This document shows, piece after piece, positions 1 through 5,051 of a stretch of DNA of 5,346 nucleotides. Source of the DNA: Planctomycetota bacterium. GTDB lineage: Bacteria; Planctomycetota; Phycisphaerae; Sedimentisphaerales; Anaerohalosphaeraceae. The stretch is from contig JAGHBX010000192.1 in NCBI GenBank assembly GCA_021160785.1, forward strand, positions 1-5,346, written 5' to 3'. Made by a program: the position numbers and the translations under genes. The notes under the pieces are model-generated. The model was not told where the DNA came from. It did not search any database and saw only the letters and a program-made list of their open reading frames with translations. How positions within the stretch are numbered: the stretch's first letter is position 1; every line of letters begins with the position of its first letter.

Positions 1-123
1 ATAGGGGTGGCAGGCCTGCGGCCTGCGTTTGATTCATTGGGTTTGTTTTGCATTTTTTGGGTTGCGGGCGTAGCCCCCACTTCCGTGGGGGTTAAATATA
101 GGGGTGGCAGGCCTACGGCGTGC
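1..123. repeat. Pair of palindromic direct repeats, 97 nt apart
   Basis: Positions 1-26 and 98-123 are the same 26-nt unit (begins ATAGGGGTGGCAGGCC), matching at 24 of 26 positions. The first copy holds a perfect 7-bp palindrome, GCAGGCC (10-16) and GGCCTGC (20-26), around a 3-nt loop. The second copy has the same stem with one G-G mismatch. A different hairpin lies between them. This looks like an intergenic REP-like or MITE-like dispersed element. The left edge may be cut by the window. Confidence 0.75.
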
Positions 124-147
124 ATTTAATTTATTTTTTTTTGTCAC
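34..147 (-). CDS. Very doubtful 37-codon ORF read through the repeats
   Basis: A GTG at 145-147 opens a 37-residue frame that ends in TGA at 34-36. A G-rich ribosome-binding-like stretch (GGGGGGAG, 157-164 on the minus strand) lies 9 nt before it. A near-consensus promoter at 202-230 would transcribe it. The predicted peptide starts MTKKNKLNARRR, is basic and has no hydrophobic segment or known motif. Against it, most of the frame consists of palindromic repeat DNA and it depends on a GTG start. It may simply be a chance frame in a leader RNA whose gene lies left of the window. No function is proposed. Confidence 0.13.
   Translation of the reverse strand: MTKKNKLNARRRPATPIFNPHGSGGYARNPKNAKQTQ
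71..94. repeat. Strong inverted repeat (hairpin)
   Basis: CCCCCAC (74-80) and GTGGGGG (85-91) pair perfectly around a 4-nt TTCC loop. The stem extends to 10 bp (71-94) through one G-T pair. No T-run follows directly on either strand, so it is not a classic intrinsic terminator. It sits exactly between the two 26-nt repeat copies and is probably part of the same composite repeat. Confidence 0.75.
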
Positions 148-201
148 GGTTTTTCACTCCCCCCTGTTTTTGGCGTTGCGTTGTCTCCAATTCTGGGATG
201 C

Positions 202-230
202 ATTATACCACAAAGTTTGGTAGATGTCCA
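202..230 (-). promoter_or_regulatory. Leftward sigma70-type promoter with extended -10
   Basis: On the minus strand, TGGACA (225-230, 5 of 6 to the -35 consensus) is followed after exactly 17 nt by a perfect TATAAT (202-207). TGG precedes the TATAAT, giving an extended -10 (TGnTATAAT). Transcription would start near 195 and run left through the repeats at 1-123 and out of the window. It is the closest match to consensus in the window. The gene it serves is not visible, unless it is the doubtful ORF at 34-147. Confidence 0.55.
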
Positions 231-248
231 ATATTAAATAAAATTCAC

Positions 249-272
249 CACGAAGACACGAAGGGCACGAAG
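249..272. repeat. CACGAAG triplet repeat
   Basis: Three copies of CACGAAG start at 249, 257 and 266, spaced 8 and 9 nt apart. From memory, this kind of CACGAAG-rich segment occurs as a dispersed intergenic repeat in many environmental bacterial genomes, planctomycetes included. No coding role is supported. Confidence 0.6.
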
Positions 273-342
273 ATTTATTAGAGGCGGTTGGGTGGTGATT
301 ACTGGCGATTTGACGTTTCTCGCAATATTTTTTCTGTTTTGC

Positions 343-371
343 TTGACAATCTGCTGAATCAGAGTCATTAT
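343..371 (+). promoter_or_regulatory. Candidate promoter for the secreted-protein gene pair
   Basis: A perfect TTGACA (343-348) is followed after 17 nt by CATTAT (366-371, 4 of 6 to TATAAT). The start of transcription would be near 378, giving a leader of about 137 nt before the ATG at 515. The leader would contain the first copy of the duplicated element (401-456). The weak -10 limits confidence. It points away from the leftward promoter at 202-230, so this spacer may hold divergent promoters. Confidence 0.4.
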
Positions 372-400
372 ATATTCTGGAGTGTGATGGGAAGCCCCTT

Positions 401-456
401 CGAGGAGCATCCCCTTGATCAAGATTGTGCGCATCGTGCGCGTGAGATACGTTTAA
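401..456 (+). repeat. Duplicated leader element, copy A
   Basis: This 56-nt stretch matches 694-750 at 47 of 57 aligned positions, with nine substitutions and a one-base gap, and ends in an identical 13-nt run GAGATACGTTTAA. Looser similarity (T-run, then a purine-rich AAGG/GGAG stretch) continues toward the downstream start codon. Copy A can fold GCGCA-TCG-TGCGC (429-441). Both copies lie just upstream of a start codon for a secreted protein, so they look like duplicated 5' leaders. Confidence 0.7.
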
Positions 457-514
457 TCCCTTTGGAAGGAGTGGGAGATGAAAGAGATAACTGTTTTTTA
501 CGGAGGCAGGGAGG

Positions 515-784
515 ATGAGAAATGTAAGAATGGCACTTTGGGTGATGGTGATTATTCTGTCTTTGGCAAATGTTGCTTTGGCGGATACCTTTGGTACTCA
601 GGCTTCCTATGGCACGGTAACAGGCAGCCCGTCAAAGGCTTATGACCAAAGCTCCTACTGGACAGGCACAAACTTTCCGACCACTGGGGTGAGCGAGGAT
701 CGTCCCCTTAATTCAACATTATGCACATTGTACGCGGGAGATACGTTTAACTTTTTTTCGAAGGGAGATTATGATGATGTTTAA
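515..784 (+). CDS. Small secreted protein, possibly a truncated gene
   Basis: The product has 89 residues and I do not recognise the family. The ATG at 515 is supported by GGAGG at 502-506, 8 nt upstream. Residues 1-23 form a clear Sec signal peptide: a basic start (MRNVR), a hydrophobic core (VMVIILSLANVA), and an ALA cleavage site before DTFG. The mature part is about 66 residues, rich in Ser, Thr, Gly and Tyr, with one cysteine. It has no C-terminal anchor and no PEP motif. The last 30 or so codons lie within the second copy of a duplicated leader (694-750), and the stop overlaps the next gene's start region by 14 nt (ATGATGATGTTTAA), which would allow translational coupling. An ALA-DTFG cleavage region is, from memory, typical of planctomycete PEP-CTERM precursors. 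This may therefore be the surviving N-terminus of a longer exported protein cut short by the duplication. A genuine short secreted protein is equally possible. Confidence 0.55.
   Translation: MRNVRMALWVMVIILSLANVALADTFGTQASYGTVTGSPSKAYDQSSYWTGTNFPTTGVSEDRPLNSTLCTLYAGDTFNFFSKGDYDDV
694..750 (+). repeat. Duplicated leader element, copy B
   Basis: This is the second copy of the element at 401-456, displaced by 293-294 nt. Five of the nine substitutions read as G-to-A or C-to-T going from copy A to copy B. Two of them break the small hairpin possible in copy A, so that structure is not conserved. Copy B is read as the C-terminus of the 515-784 frame and also serves as the leader of the PEP-CTERM gene at 771. 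Confidence 0.7.
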
Positions 785-1424
785 GAAGAGGTTACTTTTG
801 GGATTGGCGCTGGCCATAAGCACTGTCGCATCGCAGGTTTCATCGGCACAAATCATTACGAGCATAGAACGGCGCAATAGTACTAATACTTACCCACAAA
901 TCGCGGGGCCGCTCGAGCAGTATGCGGGCATCTTTGTGGACCGCAACTATGAGTACGACCAGATACCGGCGGCTCTGGTCGGTGCGGAATATATCAAGGT
1001 TGCCAACAATGACAAAAAAACTCAGTACTATGAGTTAGACGTCACGTTATCACAGGATGCTACGATGTATCTACTGTTGGACAACCGTTTAGGTCACGGT
1101 TCCGGCCAAGGCGGGAAAAGCGGCTTGGGCTGGAACCCATACCTCTACTCAGCCGGGATGGACTGGGTAGTTCTGGCGGGGTTTGTCGATACGGGGGATG
1201 ATCTTTCCGTCCACGAATATGGAACATCGGCAGCTTACAGATGGATGTCGGTGTACGCCAAGGATGTCTCGGTCGGGACGATCCCCCTCCTACAGCAGTA
1301 CGACGCCTCCACGGACAGGGGGCGAGATCGTAATATGTATGGTGTCGCCGTGGTTCCCGAACCCACCACGCTCTTGCTTCTCGGCTTGGGCGGGTTGATG
1401 TTACGGCGGAAATACAGGCGGTAA
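771..1424 (+). CDS. PEP-CTERM sorting-domain exported protein
   Basis: The product has 217 residues. Residues 1-26 are a signal peptide: MMMFKKR, then a hydrophobic stretch, with probable cleavage after SSA. The body (about 30-190) is a single soluble module with blocks such as FVDRNYEYDQIPAALVGAEY (55-74), LLLDNR (101-106) and DRNMYGVAVV (186-195). I recall similar blocks in uncharacterised extracellular planctomycete proteins but can assign no activity. The C-terminus is a textbook PEP-CTERM signal: VPEP (195-198), a hydrophobic segment (199-210), then the basic tail RRKYRR. In characterised systems an exosortase cleaves such signals and directs the protein to the surface or the exopolysaccharide matrix. 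No exosortase gene is in this window. GGGAG at 763-767 favours the second ATG (774, 6 nt) or third (777, 9 nt) over the first. The gene overlaps the upstream small secreted gene, so the pair is probably co-transcribed from near 343. No strong terminator follows it. Confidence 0.88.
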   Translation: MMMFKKRLLLGLALAISTVASQVSSAQIITSIERRNSTNTYPQIAGPLEQYAGIFVDRNYEYDQIPAALVGAEYIKVANNDKKTQYYELDVTLSQDATMYLLLDNRLGHGSGQGGKSGLGWNPYLYSAGMDWVVLAGFVDTGDDLSVHEYGTSAAYRWMSVYAKDVSVGTIPLLQQYDASTDRGRDRNMYGVAVVPEPTTLLLLGLGGLMLRRKYRR

Positions 1425-1489
1425 CATTGTTACTCCGATGTACACCCTTAGTGAGCGTTGCTCAAATCCTAAATCCTAACCCGGCTAAA

Positions 1490-1560
1490 CTGGAAATTCG
1501 AAATCCGAATATCGAAACTCGAAACAAATCCGAAATACTAATGACCAAAATCTAAAACCT
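1490..1560. repeat. Degenerate AAATTCGAAATCC-type repeat, left arm
   Basis: The stretch is built from short variants of GAAATTCG, AAATCCGAA, ATCGAAA and CTCGAAAC. The 16-nt word AAATCCGAAATACTAA at 1526-1541 recurs exactly in reverse complement at 1764-1779. ACCAAAAT follows it on the same strand (1544-1551), as it does after the inverted copy (1743-1750). From memory, AAATTCGAA-rich intergenic repeats of this kind are widespread in planctomycete genomes. Confidence 0.6.
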
Positions 1561-1666
1561 GATTTTAACGCTACAGAAGCTGTTTGAACATTTGAATTTT
1601 GGTAACATTTTAGCCATGTGCCGAAAAAGCATGAAACCGCCTGTGGCGGAGGCTGTCTTATTCTGG

Positions 1667-1712
1667 ATTCCCGCTTTCGCGGGAATGACAAGTGTTTCGC
1701 GGGAATGACAAG
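1667..1712. repeat. ATTCCCGC palindrome with a duplicated right arm
   Basis: ATTCCCGC (1667-1674) and GCGGGAAT (1679-1686) form a perfect 8-bp stem with a TTTC loop. The 18-nt right part TTTCGCGGGAATGACAAG (1675-1692) is repeated exactly at 1695-1712, in tandem with a period of 20 nt. This is the well-known dispersed intergenic repeat that, when translated in reverse, gives spurious proteins beginning MSFPRKRESR. A 12-nt remnant of the same family lies at 5112-5123. Confidence 0.8.
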
Positions 1713-1740
1713 CGAATCTCACGCTTGGCTAAAGTATTAC

Positions 1741-1779
1741 GAATTTTGGTAATTAGTGCTTGTTTAGTATTTCGGATTT
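1741..1779. repeat. Degenerate repeat, inverted right arm
   Basis: Positions 1764-1779 are the exact reverse complement of 1526-1541, and 1743-1750 is the reverse complement of 1544-1551, in the matching order. The two arms enclose about 220 nt that include the ATTCCCGC palindrome. GAATTTTGGTAA at 1741-1752 also recurs directly at 1594-1605. The arrangement looks like one repeat family disrupted by another. Confidence 0.6.
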
Positions 1780-1872
1780 AGCGCTTCGTATTTGGGCAAC
1801 AGGCCCCTTAGCGGCAAGACCATGCTTGCAGAACGACTCGCCGGCAGGATGGCGGCGGGTGGGCAATGCCTG

Positions 1873-1914
1873 AAAAAGGGCCGTGAACAGACATTTCGTG
1901 CCCGGTCACGGCCC
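1873..1914 (-). terminator. Rho-independent terminator of the OmcB-like gene
   Basis: On the minus strand GGGCCGTGA (1906-1914) pairs perfectly with TCACGGCCC (1878-1886), a 9-bp GC-rich stem with a 19-nt loop. Five T residues (1873-1877) follow directly. It lies about 20 nt past the stop of the leftward lipoprotein gene. No T-run follows the hairpin on the plus strand, so it should act in one direction only. Confidence 0.87.
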
Positions 1915-1935
1915 TGCCGACAGTTGCCCCTTTAG

Positions 1936-3528
1936 CTATTCGTAGAAGTTGGTTGCTTCGGTTTCCACAACATTTCTCGTCAACTGATCGCTGTCCATCG
2001 TAACGCGGAACCTGACATCGCCGGCGCCCATCGCCTGGACCACGACCTTCCATGTTGCCTTATCGCCCGGCTCAAGCGTATCCAGCGGCTGGAATGCGAT
2101 CTTGCCGTTGGTCGCCTGCGTCTGGGTTTCGCCTGTAGAGGAAACAAACTTCATCGTGTCCTCGAGGAAGCAGTTGATGCGTATATTCGTATCGGCCTTG
2201 GTGCCCTGGTTGGTCACCGTGACCAGATACGTCTCGTTATGTCCGACCTCGATGAGGTCTGACAAATCCACAACCTCAAGCAGGATTGCGGCGACACCCT
2301 CGATCATCGTATCCACCGACACCGTTGCCCCCTCGGCACATGTGGCTCTGGCGGTTGCCTTGGCGGTATAGGTGCCCGCCATGGTTGGTACGTAGCTGAC
2401 CGACACTGCCTTCGATTTGCCTACCCCTATTGTGCCCAGGTTCCAGACGACCTTGTCGCCGGCAACAATTCCGCCGTCGGAAACGATTATGCTTGTTACG
2501 CCGGCAGGCACTTTGTCTTCCAGAACCGTATCGGTCGCAGGCGAATCGCCCGTGTTCTTCAGGAGAATGGTGTAATTTACCTTGCGTCCGAGATACTCTC
2601 TGTCGGGCCCCGCCTTGGATATCTGCAGTTCAGACTGCGAGACAATGGTTGCGGGAAGACGTGATTCGGCGCGTAAGCCGGCATCTGCCCTTGCCATGGC
2701 CTTGGAGGAGAACGTGCCGGTACGCTGGGCCCTGGTTATGACAGTGTACTCCTTCGACTCGCCCGCTTTGAGCGTTCCCACAGCTATGCTAATTCTGTTG
2801 CCGCCTTCGGCGGTCATCTGCTCGCCCTGCAATTCGTCGATGATCTCCACGTTCGTCGCGTCGCCGGTACCCCGATTCTTCACGACATATGTCAAGGGGA
2901 TATCATCGCAAAGCGTTTTTCTCGGGGGCGCCAGTTTCACCAGGCCAAGCAGCGGCTGGACAACCTTTATGAAGCCACAGGCAGGGATCGTATAGCTTAC
3001 CTTCGAACAATTTTTCACACAATCATTCGACATCGCACTCCCTGAGACCCTGATTTCCCTGGTCCCTCCCGGCGCAAGAGCACCGATAGACCATGTCAAC
3101 TGATTCCCCTGTATGTCCGCGGGCGGATCGGATTCGCTGAACTTGAAGTTACCCTCGGTGTTTTCGGTAACCTTGACATCGTCCACCACAACTTCAGCCA
3201 GATTTGTAACCCTGATCGAGTAATCAAACCCAGCATTTACCTGAACCTGATCCGGCATCGTCTTTTCAAGTTTGATCATACCGGCCTCGGTGGATGGGTA
3301 CGTCCGTGAAACCACGTAAGGCCCGCACGACGTCGATGGAATCGGAGGCGGTGGAACCGCTAACGGCAGCGGCACGCAGTCCTTGTCCCAGTACATCGAG
3401 TACGCCACCTCCGGCGGCACCTGGCGTCCCTTCGCTTTCCAGTGCGACCGACAACTATAACACCCCGATAACACAATCACCATCCCTGCCAATACCACAA
3501 TCCAGATAGCTTTTGACATTCTGCTCAT
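1936..3528 (-). CDS. OmcB-like DUF11-repeat surface lipoprotein
   Basis: The product has 530 residues from the chosen ATG. Residues 1-22 are a lipoprotein signal with lipobox LSGC, so C23 should be the lipidated N-terminus, probably in the outer membrane. A proline-rich linker follows (about 53-64, VPLPLAVPPPPIP). Four DUF11/COG1361-type beta-sandwich repeats come next, at roughly 84-185, 194-297, 300-410 and 415-525. Family cues are FDYSIRVTNL, LTYVVKNRGTGDATNVEI, VNYTILLKNTGDSPATDTVL and ETYLVTVTNQGTKADTNIRI. Cysteines cluster in the first two repeats (C170, C174, C184, C207), with others at C51, C68, C397 and C453. Such repeats in chlamydial OmcB form a disulfide-linked envelope protein. 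Relatives are common in planctomycetes, where their role is not settled, so a structural envelope role is inference. The frame stays open upstream to 3849, but a G-rich RBS 7 nt before 3528 and the adjacent lipoprotein signal fix the start there. A strong terminator follows, and the gene appears to be its own transcription unit. Confidence 0.88.
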   Translation of the reverse strand: MSRMSKAIWIVVLAGMVIVLSGCYSCRSHWKAKGRQVPPEVAYSMYWDKDCVPLPLAVPPPPIPSTSCGPYVVSRTYPSTEAGMIKLEKTMPDQVQVNAGFDYSIRVTNLAEVVVDDVKVTENTEGNFKFSESDPPADIQGNQLTWSIGALAPGGTREIRVSGSAMSNDCVKNCSKVSYTIPACGFIKVVQPLLGLVKLAPPRKTLCDDIPLTYVVKNRGTGDATNVEIIDELQGEQMTAEGGNRISIAVGTLKAGESKEYTVITRAQRTGTFSSKAMARADAGLRAESRLPATIVSQSELQISKAGPDREYLGRKVNYTILLKNTGDSPATDTVLEDKVPAGVTSIIVSDGGIVAGDKVVWNLGTIGVGKSKAVSVSYVPTMAGTYTAKATARATCAEGATVSVDTMIEGVAAILLEVVDLSDLIEVGHNETYLVTVTNQGTKADTNIRINCFLEDTMKFVSSTGETQTQATNGKIAFQPLDTLEPGDKATWKVVVQAMGAGDVRFRVTMDSDQLTRNVVETEATNFYE

Positions 3529-3535
3529 AATCATG

Positions 3536-3542
3536 CCCCCTT
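3536..3542 (-). promoter_or_regulatory. RBS deciding the lipoprotein start
   Basis: The minus strand reads AAGGGGG here, ending 7 nt before the ATG whose first base is 3528. The ATG at 3534 would be only 1 nt away, too close, and the ATG at 3546 lies upstream of the site. The site therefore selects MSRMSK as the N-terminus. Confidence 0.65.
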
Positions 3543-3568
3543 TCATTTCAGTATTTACCCGAAACAAA

Positions 3569-3596
3569 ATTAAATAAAAATTCACTTCACCAACAA
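3569..3596 (-). promoter_or_regulatory. Weak candidate promoter for the lipoprotein gene
   Basis: On the minus strand TTGTTG (3591-3596, 3 of 6 to consensus) and TTTAAT (3569-3574, 5 of 6) are 16 nt apart. Initiation near 3562 would leave a leader of about 34 nt. The -35 is poor and the region is AT-rich, so this may be chance. Confidence 0.3.
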
Positions 3597-3800
3597 CCAA
3601 CCGATTCCAAGGCCCCCGCCGGAAAACACTTCTACCCCAATTGCAATTGCTGCAAACGGACTGTCGTCTGCATTCGATATGGCTATCGGCACAACTTATC
3701 CGCATGATAACATCTTTCTTCAAAACTCCCTTTGCCGCACAACCGACCGTATATACCTCACACAGCGCGCAAAAAAAGCCCGTCACAAGTAAGATAATTG

Positions 3801-3831
3801 AAAAAACGAAAATAGAGGACCGATACACCTC
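3801..3831 (-). terminator. Weak possible terminator after murG
   Basis: On the minus strand a 4-bp GAGG/CCTC stem (3828-3831 with 3815-3818) overlaps the murG stop and is followed by a T-rich run down to 3801, interrupted by CG. The stem is short and starts inside the stop codon, so termination would be inefficient at best. Confidence 0.2.
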
Positions 3832-5020
3832 AATCGCACAAGGCGACAATCTGGCCGGCGATCTTTTTGGCTGCGGTTGGGTTGGCTGCGGTTGCTGCGG
3901 CGGCGGCCATTTGGTTGCGTTTGTTGTCGTCGGCCATGAGGGTTTTTAGCTGCTCGGCGAGCGCGTTTGCCGTTGCGTCCGGGTCGGCGGGTATGTCGTC
4001 TACGATCAGCGCGGCGCCTGCGTCAACCAGTTTGGCGGCGTTTAGGTACTGGTGGCGGTCCTTGTGATAGGGATACGGCAGGCAGATCGCCGGCGTTTGG
4101 CTTGCTGCGTATTCGGCAACGCTGACGGCGCCGGAACGACCCACCACCAGATCGGCCGCGGCAAGCAGGCTCGCCATGTCATCGTAATAATCCACTATAT
4201 GATACGCGATCTTCGCCGAAGCGCACCGGGCCTGGCGATCCCGCAAGTCCGCCGCACCGCCCGTCAGGTGAACCACCTGCCAGGCGTCCGCAAAGGCATC
4301 CAGTTGCCGCAGTACTGTTGCTATCGCCCGATTGATATTCAGCGACCCGCTGGAGGCGCCGGTCACCACGAGCGTCTTTTTGCCGGCATCCAGCCCCAAC
4401 TGTGCGATGGCATTTGCGCCGTCGGCGGACTCGAAACTGGCCCGCAGCGGACAGCCGGCAATGACCACTCTATCTTTCGCCTTGCCGAAGCATTCGGCGG
4501 TATCTGCAAACTGCACGAAAATCTTCTGCGCAAAAGCCGCCAACAGCCTGTTCGCCTTGCCCGGCACGATATCGACATTCACCATCGCAACCGCAGCGCC
4601 TGCCCGTCTGCCGGCAAGCACCGCCGTCGCCGATGCAAACCCGCCCACACCGATCACCACCGCACGACGTGTCTCTTTGCACCCGGCGTCGTGCATCACC
4701 GAACGCATTTTTTTCTTAGCTATGCTGTAGCCCTTCGCCAGCGAAAACGCAAAAGCCGCCGCCTTGTCCGGCCGGGCCGAAAAACCGCGACCGGGCAACG
4801 CTACATATTCGAATCCGCTGGGCGCTAAGATCTGAGAATCAATCGCGCGTGCGCTGCAGAAAAATAAGATCGCCGCTTCCGGCTCCAGCCGCTTAATCTT
4901 CCGGGCGATCGCAATCGCAGGATAGATGTGCCCCCCCGTGCCGCCGCCTGCAAAGAAATAACAGCCCGGCCGGGGCGACTTCAATTCTTCCTGACGTTTA
5001 ATCTCATCCACCGAAAACAT
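3830..5020 (-). CDS. MurG, lipid II-forming GlcNAc transferase
   Basis: MurG moves GlcNAc from UDP-GlcNAc onto undecaprenyl-pyrophosphoryl-MurNAc-pentapeptide (lipid I to lipid II) at the inner face of the cytoplasmic membrane. The 396-residue product has the two-domain GT28 layout. Visible motifs are GGGTGGHIYPA (25-35, containing the conserved His31), GVGGFAS (124-130), GASSGS (221-226), GRSGAVSVAE (294-303, with acceptor-loop Glu303) and HKDRHQYLNA (319-328, equivalent to E. coli HKDRQQYWNA). Three sites depart from the usual pattern. The HEQN segment reads VNVD (147-150), GNPVR reads GCPLR (189-193), and GGSQGA reads GASSGS. The ATG at 5020 has no convincing ribosome-binding site. A TTG at 4982-4984, preceded by AGGAAG, would remove 12 non-conserved residues and place the start close to the glycine-rich loop as in other MurGs. 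The C-terminus is a short Ala-rich helix. The upstream neighbour is a DAHP synthase gene, 134 nt away, not a cell-wall gene. Confidence 0.93.
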   Translation of the reverse strand: MFSVDEIKRQEELKSPRPGCYFFAGGGTGGHIYPAIAIARKIKRLEPEAAILFFCSARAIDSQILAPSGFEYVALPGRGFSARPDKAAAFAFSLAKGYSIAKKKMRSVMHDAGCKETRRAVVIGVGGFASATAVLAGRRAGAAVAMVNVDIVPGKANRLLAAFAQKIFVQFADTAECFGKAKDRVVIAGCPLRASFESADGANAIAQLGLDAGKKTLVVTGASSGSLNINRAIATVLRQLDAFADAWQVVHLTGGAADLRDRQARCASAKIAYHIVDYYDDMASLLAAADLVVGRSGAVSVAEYAASQTPAICLPYPYHKDRHQYLNAAKLVDAGAALIVDDIPADPDATANALAEQLKTLMADDNKRNQMAAAAATAANPTAAKKIAGQIVALCD

Positions 5021-5051
5021 CCCTGTTCAATCTGTCATAAGCCGTAGGGTG

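Larger units (their letters stand above)
1425..1872. other. Repeat-filled spacer between convergent genes
   Basis: No credible gene is seen here. The stretch begins with a weak hairpin, TGAGC-GTT-GCTCA (1452-1464), without a T-run, so termination of the PEP-CTERM transcript is unclear. A tandem AAATCCT pair follows at 1464-1477. The rest is made of AT-rich degenerate repeats with inverted outer arms and a GC-rich palindrome, listed separately. After 1800 the composition turns GC-rich. Short stems there include CGCCG and CGGCG near 1840-1860. Confidence 0.6.
3529..3829. other. Spacer between murG and the lipoprotein gene
   Basis: These 301 nt should hold the 3' end of the murG transcript and the promoter region of the lipoprotein. 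The lipoprotein frame runs open through all of it, adding 107 codons up to 3849. The extra residues are cysteine-rich and irregular and would bury the lipobox internally, so I treat them as non-coding. A perfect 12-bp palindrome CAATTGCAATTG lies at 3638-3649. No RNA gene or strong terminator is seen. Confidence 0.55.

Noticed and set aside
233..249. AT-rich similarity between 233-249 and 3569-3586 (ATTAAATAAAA then TTCAC)
   Set aside because: It is low-complexity sequence with a one-base gap, and there is no further similarity on either side.
249..272. CRISPR-like array from the CACGAAG units
   Set aside because: The units are 7 nt with 1-2 nt between them. There are no spacers and no cas genes.
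288..518. 76-codon plus-strand frame before the first secreted gene
   Set aside because: It has no RBS or domain and covers the promoter and leader copy A. Its only resemblance is to the tail of the next gene, which comes from the duplicated leader.
478..645. 55-codon frame starting MKEITVFYGG after a GGGAG
   Set aside because: It overlaps the signal peptide-encoding frame at 515 for most of its length. Its composition is cysteine- and glycine-rich with no family cues.
1452..1464. TGAGC-GTT-GCTCA hairpin as terminator for the PEP-CTERM gene
   Set aside because: The stem is only 5 bp and no T-run follows.
1485..1691. 68-codon minus-strand frame starting MSFPRKRESR
   Set aside because: This is the known artefact from translating the ATTCCCGC palindromic repeat. 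The rest reads through degenerate AT-rich repeats.
2102..2995. Plus-strand frames of 89-137 codons inside the lipoprotein gene
   Set aside because: They are antisense shadows of a well-supported DUF11 coding region.
4052..4828. 258-codon plus-strand frame opposite murG
   Set aside because: The murG frame is proven by conserved motifs. This antisense frame is Arg- and His-rich without recognisable domains, as expected for the shadow of a GC-rich gene.
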